Below, piece after piece: positions 6,558 through 7,544 of a stretch of DNA of 7,544 nt. A model generated the notes under the pieces. The model saw only the letters and a list, made by a program, of their open reading frames with translations. It made no database searches and was not told the DNA's origin. The stretch covers positions 1 to 7,544 of the forward strand of contig JAEWHQ010000327.1 of the NCBI GenBank assembly GCA_023387715.1. Direction: 5' to 3'. Position numbers and translations under genes: made by a program. Numbering within the stretch: position 1 is the stretch's first letter; every line of letters begins with the position of its first letter. The stretch is from Pseudomonadota bacterium (GTDB lineage Bacteria; Pseudomonadota; Alphaproteobacteria; Rhizobiales; Rhizobiaceae).

Positions 6558-7544
6558 ATGAAACCAATAGTACTGGCAATTATCGCTTGCCTTTCAACAA
6601 CAGCTTGTTTTGCTGCTGACAGGCCATTAATACCTGTTACAGTTGATAATTTTGTCCGCGCCGAATCCGACCTTTCCATGAAGGCTTATGTTAACGATGG
6701 TGCTATGGGTACATTCACGCATGCGCGTTTACCCACACCAATCGACAAGCAAAAAATCGTGCGCATGAACCGTGATACACTCTATTCTTTTGCCGTTTTT
6801 GACCTTGATGCCGGTGACGTCACAATCACTCTTCCTGAAGTGGGCAAGCGTTACATGATGATGCAGGTGATTGATCAGGATCATTATGTCTATGATATCA
6901 ACTATAGCCCGCTGCCAAAAACCTATAAAAAAGATGAAATAGGCACGCGTTATATCGCTGTTATTATTCGCACACTAGTCGACCCTGATGATGAAAAAGA
7001 CATTGTACAAGTCCATAATCTTCAAGACAAAATCCACATTGATCAAGCCGGTAAAGGGCAGCATGAAATTCCGCAATGGGATGAAAATACCAAAAATAAA
7101 ATAAGAGATATTTTAAAAATGCTGGGCACAACCGTTACCAACACAGATAGAATGTTTGGGACACAGCAAGAGACCGACCCCATACACCATCTGATCGGCA
7201 CAGCGGTTGGTTGGGGCGGAAATCCCAGCTCCGCAGCGATTTATCTGACTGGCCGTGCCAAGAACAATGACGGCAAACATATTGAAACTTTAACTGTCAA
7301 AGATGTGCCGGTTGATGGTTTTTGGTCAATCAGTGTCTACAACAAACAGGGTTTCTTCGTCAAAAATGAAACCAATGTCTATTCTATCAATAACTTAACC
7401 GCTAGATCCGATAAAAACGGCAACATAAAAATTCAGTTTGGCGGCTGCAATGATAAAACTATTAATTGCCTGCCTATAATGGAAGGGTGGAATTACACAG
7501 TGCGTCTTTATCGCCCGCGAGCAGAAATTTTAAATGGGGATTGG
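6558..7544 (+). CDS. Exported DUF1254/DUF1214-domain protein (C-terminal end cut by window edge)
   Basis: A protein of at least 329 residues of a family whose biochemical role is not settled. What is seen: a signal peptide with a hydrophobic core and a probable cut after CFA (17-19). Then comes a DUF1254-type block (about 45-165, with MNRDTLYSFAVFDL at 70-83 and KRYMMMQVIDQDHY at 97-110). A DUF1214-type block follows (about 218-329, with GNPSSAAIYLTGRA, DGFWSISVYNKQGFFVKN and the ending YTVRLYRPRAEILNGDW). Family members usually end about ten residues after the last motif, so little is missing. Cys297 and Cys304 flank a short loop and could form a disulfide. The usual NWLPAP motif near the end is degenerate here (NCLPIMEGW). 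ATG 6558 has GGGAG 8 bases upstream; an in-frame GTG at 6549 lacks such support. It lies 89 bases after the regulator, with its own candidate operator, and may belong to the same surfactant response. I cannot assign a reaction. Confidence 0.88.
   Translation, partial: MKPIVLAIIACLSTTACFAADRPLIPVTVDNFVRAESDLSMKAYVNDGAMGTFTHARLPTPIDKQKIVRMNRDTLYSFAVFDLDAGDVTITLPEVGKRYMMMQVIDQDHYVYDINYSPLPKTYKKDEIGTRYIAVIIRTLVDPDDEKDIVQVHNLQDKIHIDQAGKGQHEIPQWDENTKNKIRDILKMLGTTVTNTDRMFGTQQETDPIHHLIGTAVGWGGNPSSAAIYLTGRAKNNDGKHIETLTVKDVPVDGFWSISVYNKQGFFVKNETNVYSINNLTARSDKNGNIKIQFGGCNDKTINCLPIMEGWNYTVRLYRPRAEILNGDW

Overview
The window holds a compact set of genes that looks like a detergent (alkyl-sulfate) handling locus of a Gram-negative bacterium. 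The evidence for a Gram-negative host is a tripartite RND efflux system, a lipoprotein adaptor and several Sec-exported proteins. Base composition is moderate. The style of the Crp/Fnr regulator and the two-adaptor RND layout would suit an alphaproteobacterium (perhaps Hyphomicrobiales/Brucellaceae-like), but this placement is a guess.

Leftward (minus strand), from about 5676 down to the left edge, lies one tightly packed operon. It encodes an exported SdsA/YjcS-type metallo-beta-lactamase-fold alkylsulfatase (3667-5676), a Sec-exported RND periplasmic adaptor (2524-3621), a second adaptor that is a lipoprotein (1448-2527), and the first 483 residues of an RND inner-membrane pump (1-1451, cut by the left edge). 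The last two junctions are 4-base ATGA and GTGA overlaps, which points to translational coupling. No outer-membrane TolC-like channel is in the window.

Rightward (plus strand) are a Crp/Fnr-family regulator (5788-6468), divergent from the operon across a 111-base intergenic region, and an exported DUF1254/DUF1214 protein (6558 to the right edge, almost complete). No stretch longer than 300 bases lacks a gene.

The two intergenic regions that flank the regulator each hold a similar imperfect palindrome. Read towards the target gene, they are ATTGTCC-N6-GAACA (before the alkylsulfatase) and ATTGTCC-N6-GGACT (before the DUF1254 gene). They have the 5-6-5 geometry of CRP sites but a different half-site. 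The regulator's recognition helix differs from CRP at two base-reading positions. My working model is that this regulator controls both the alkylsulfatase-efflux operon and the DUF1254 gene. The enzyme would hydrolyse alkyl sulfates in the periplasm or outside, and the two-adaptor pump would expel the surfactant or its fatty-alcohol product. The individual families are known. The combination, the Crp/Fnr control and the putative operator are the parts worth pursuing.
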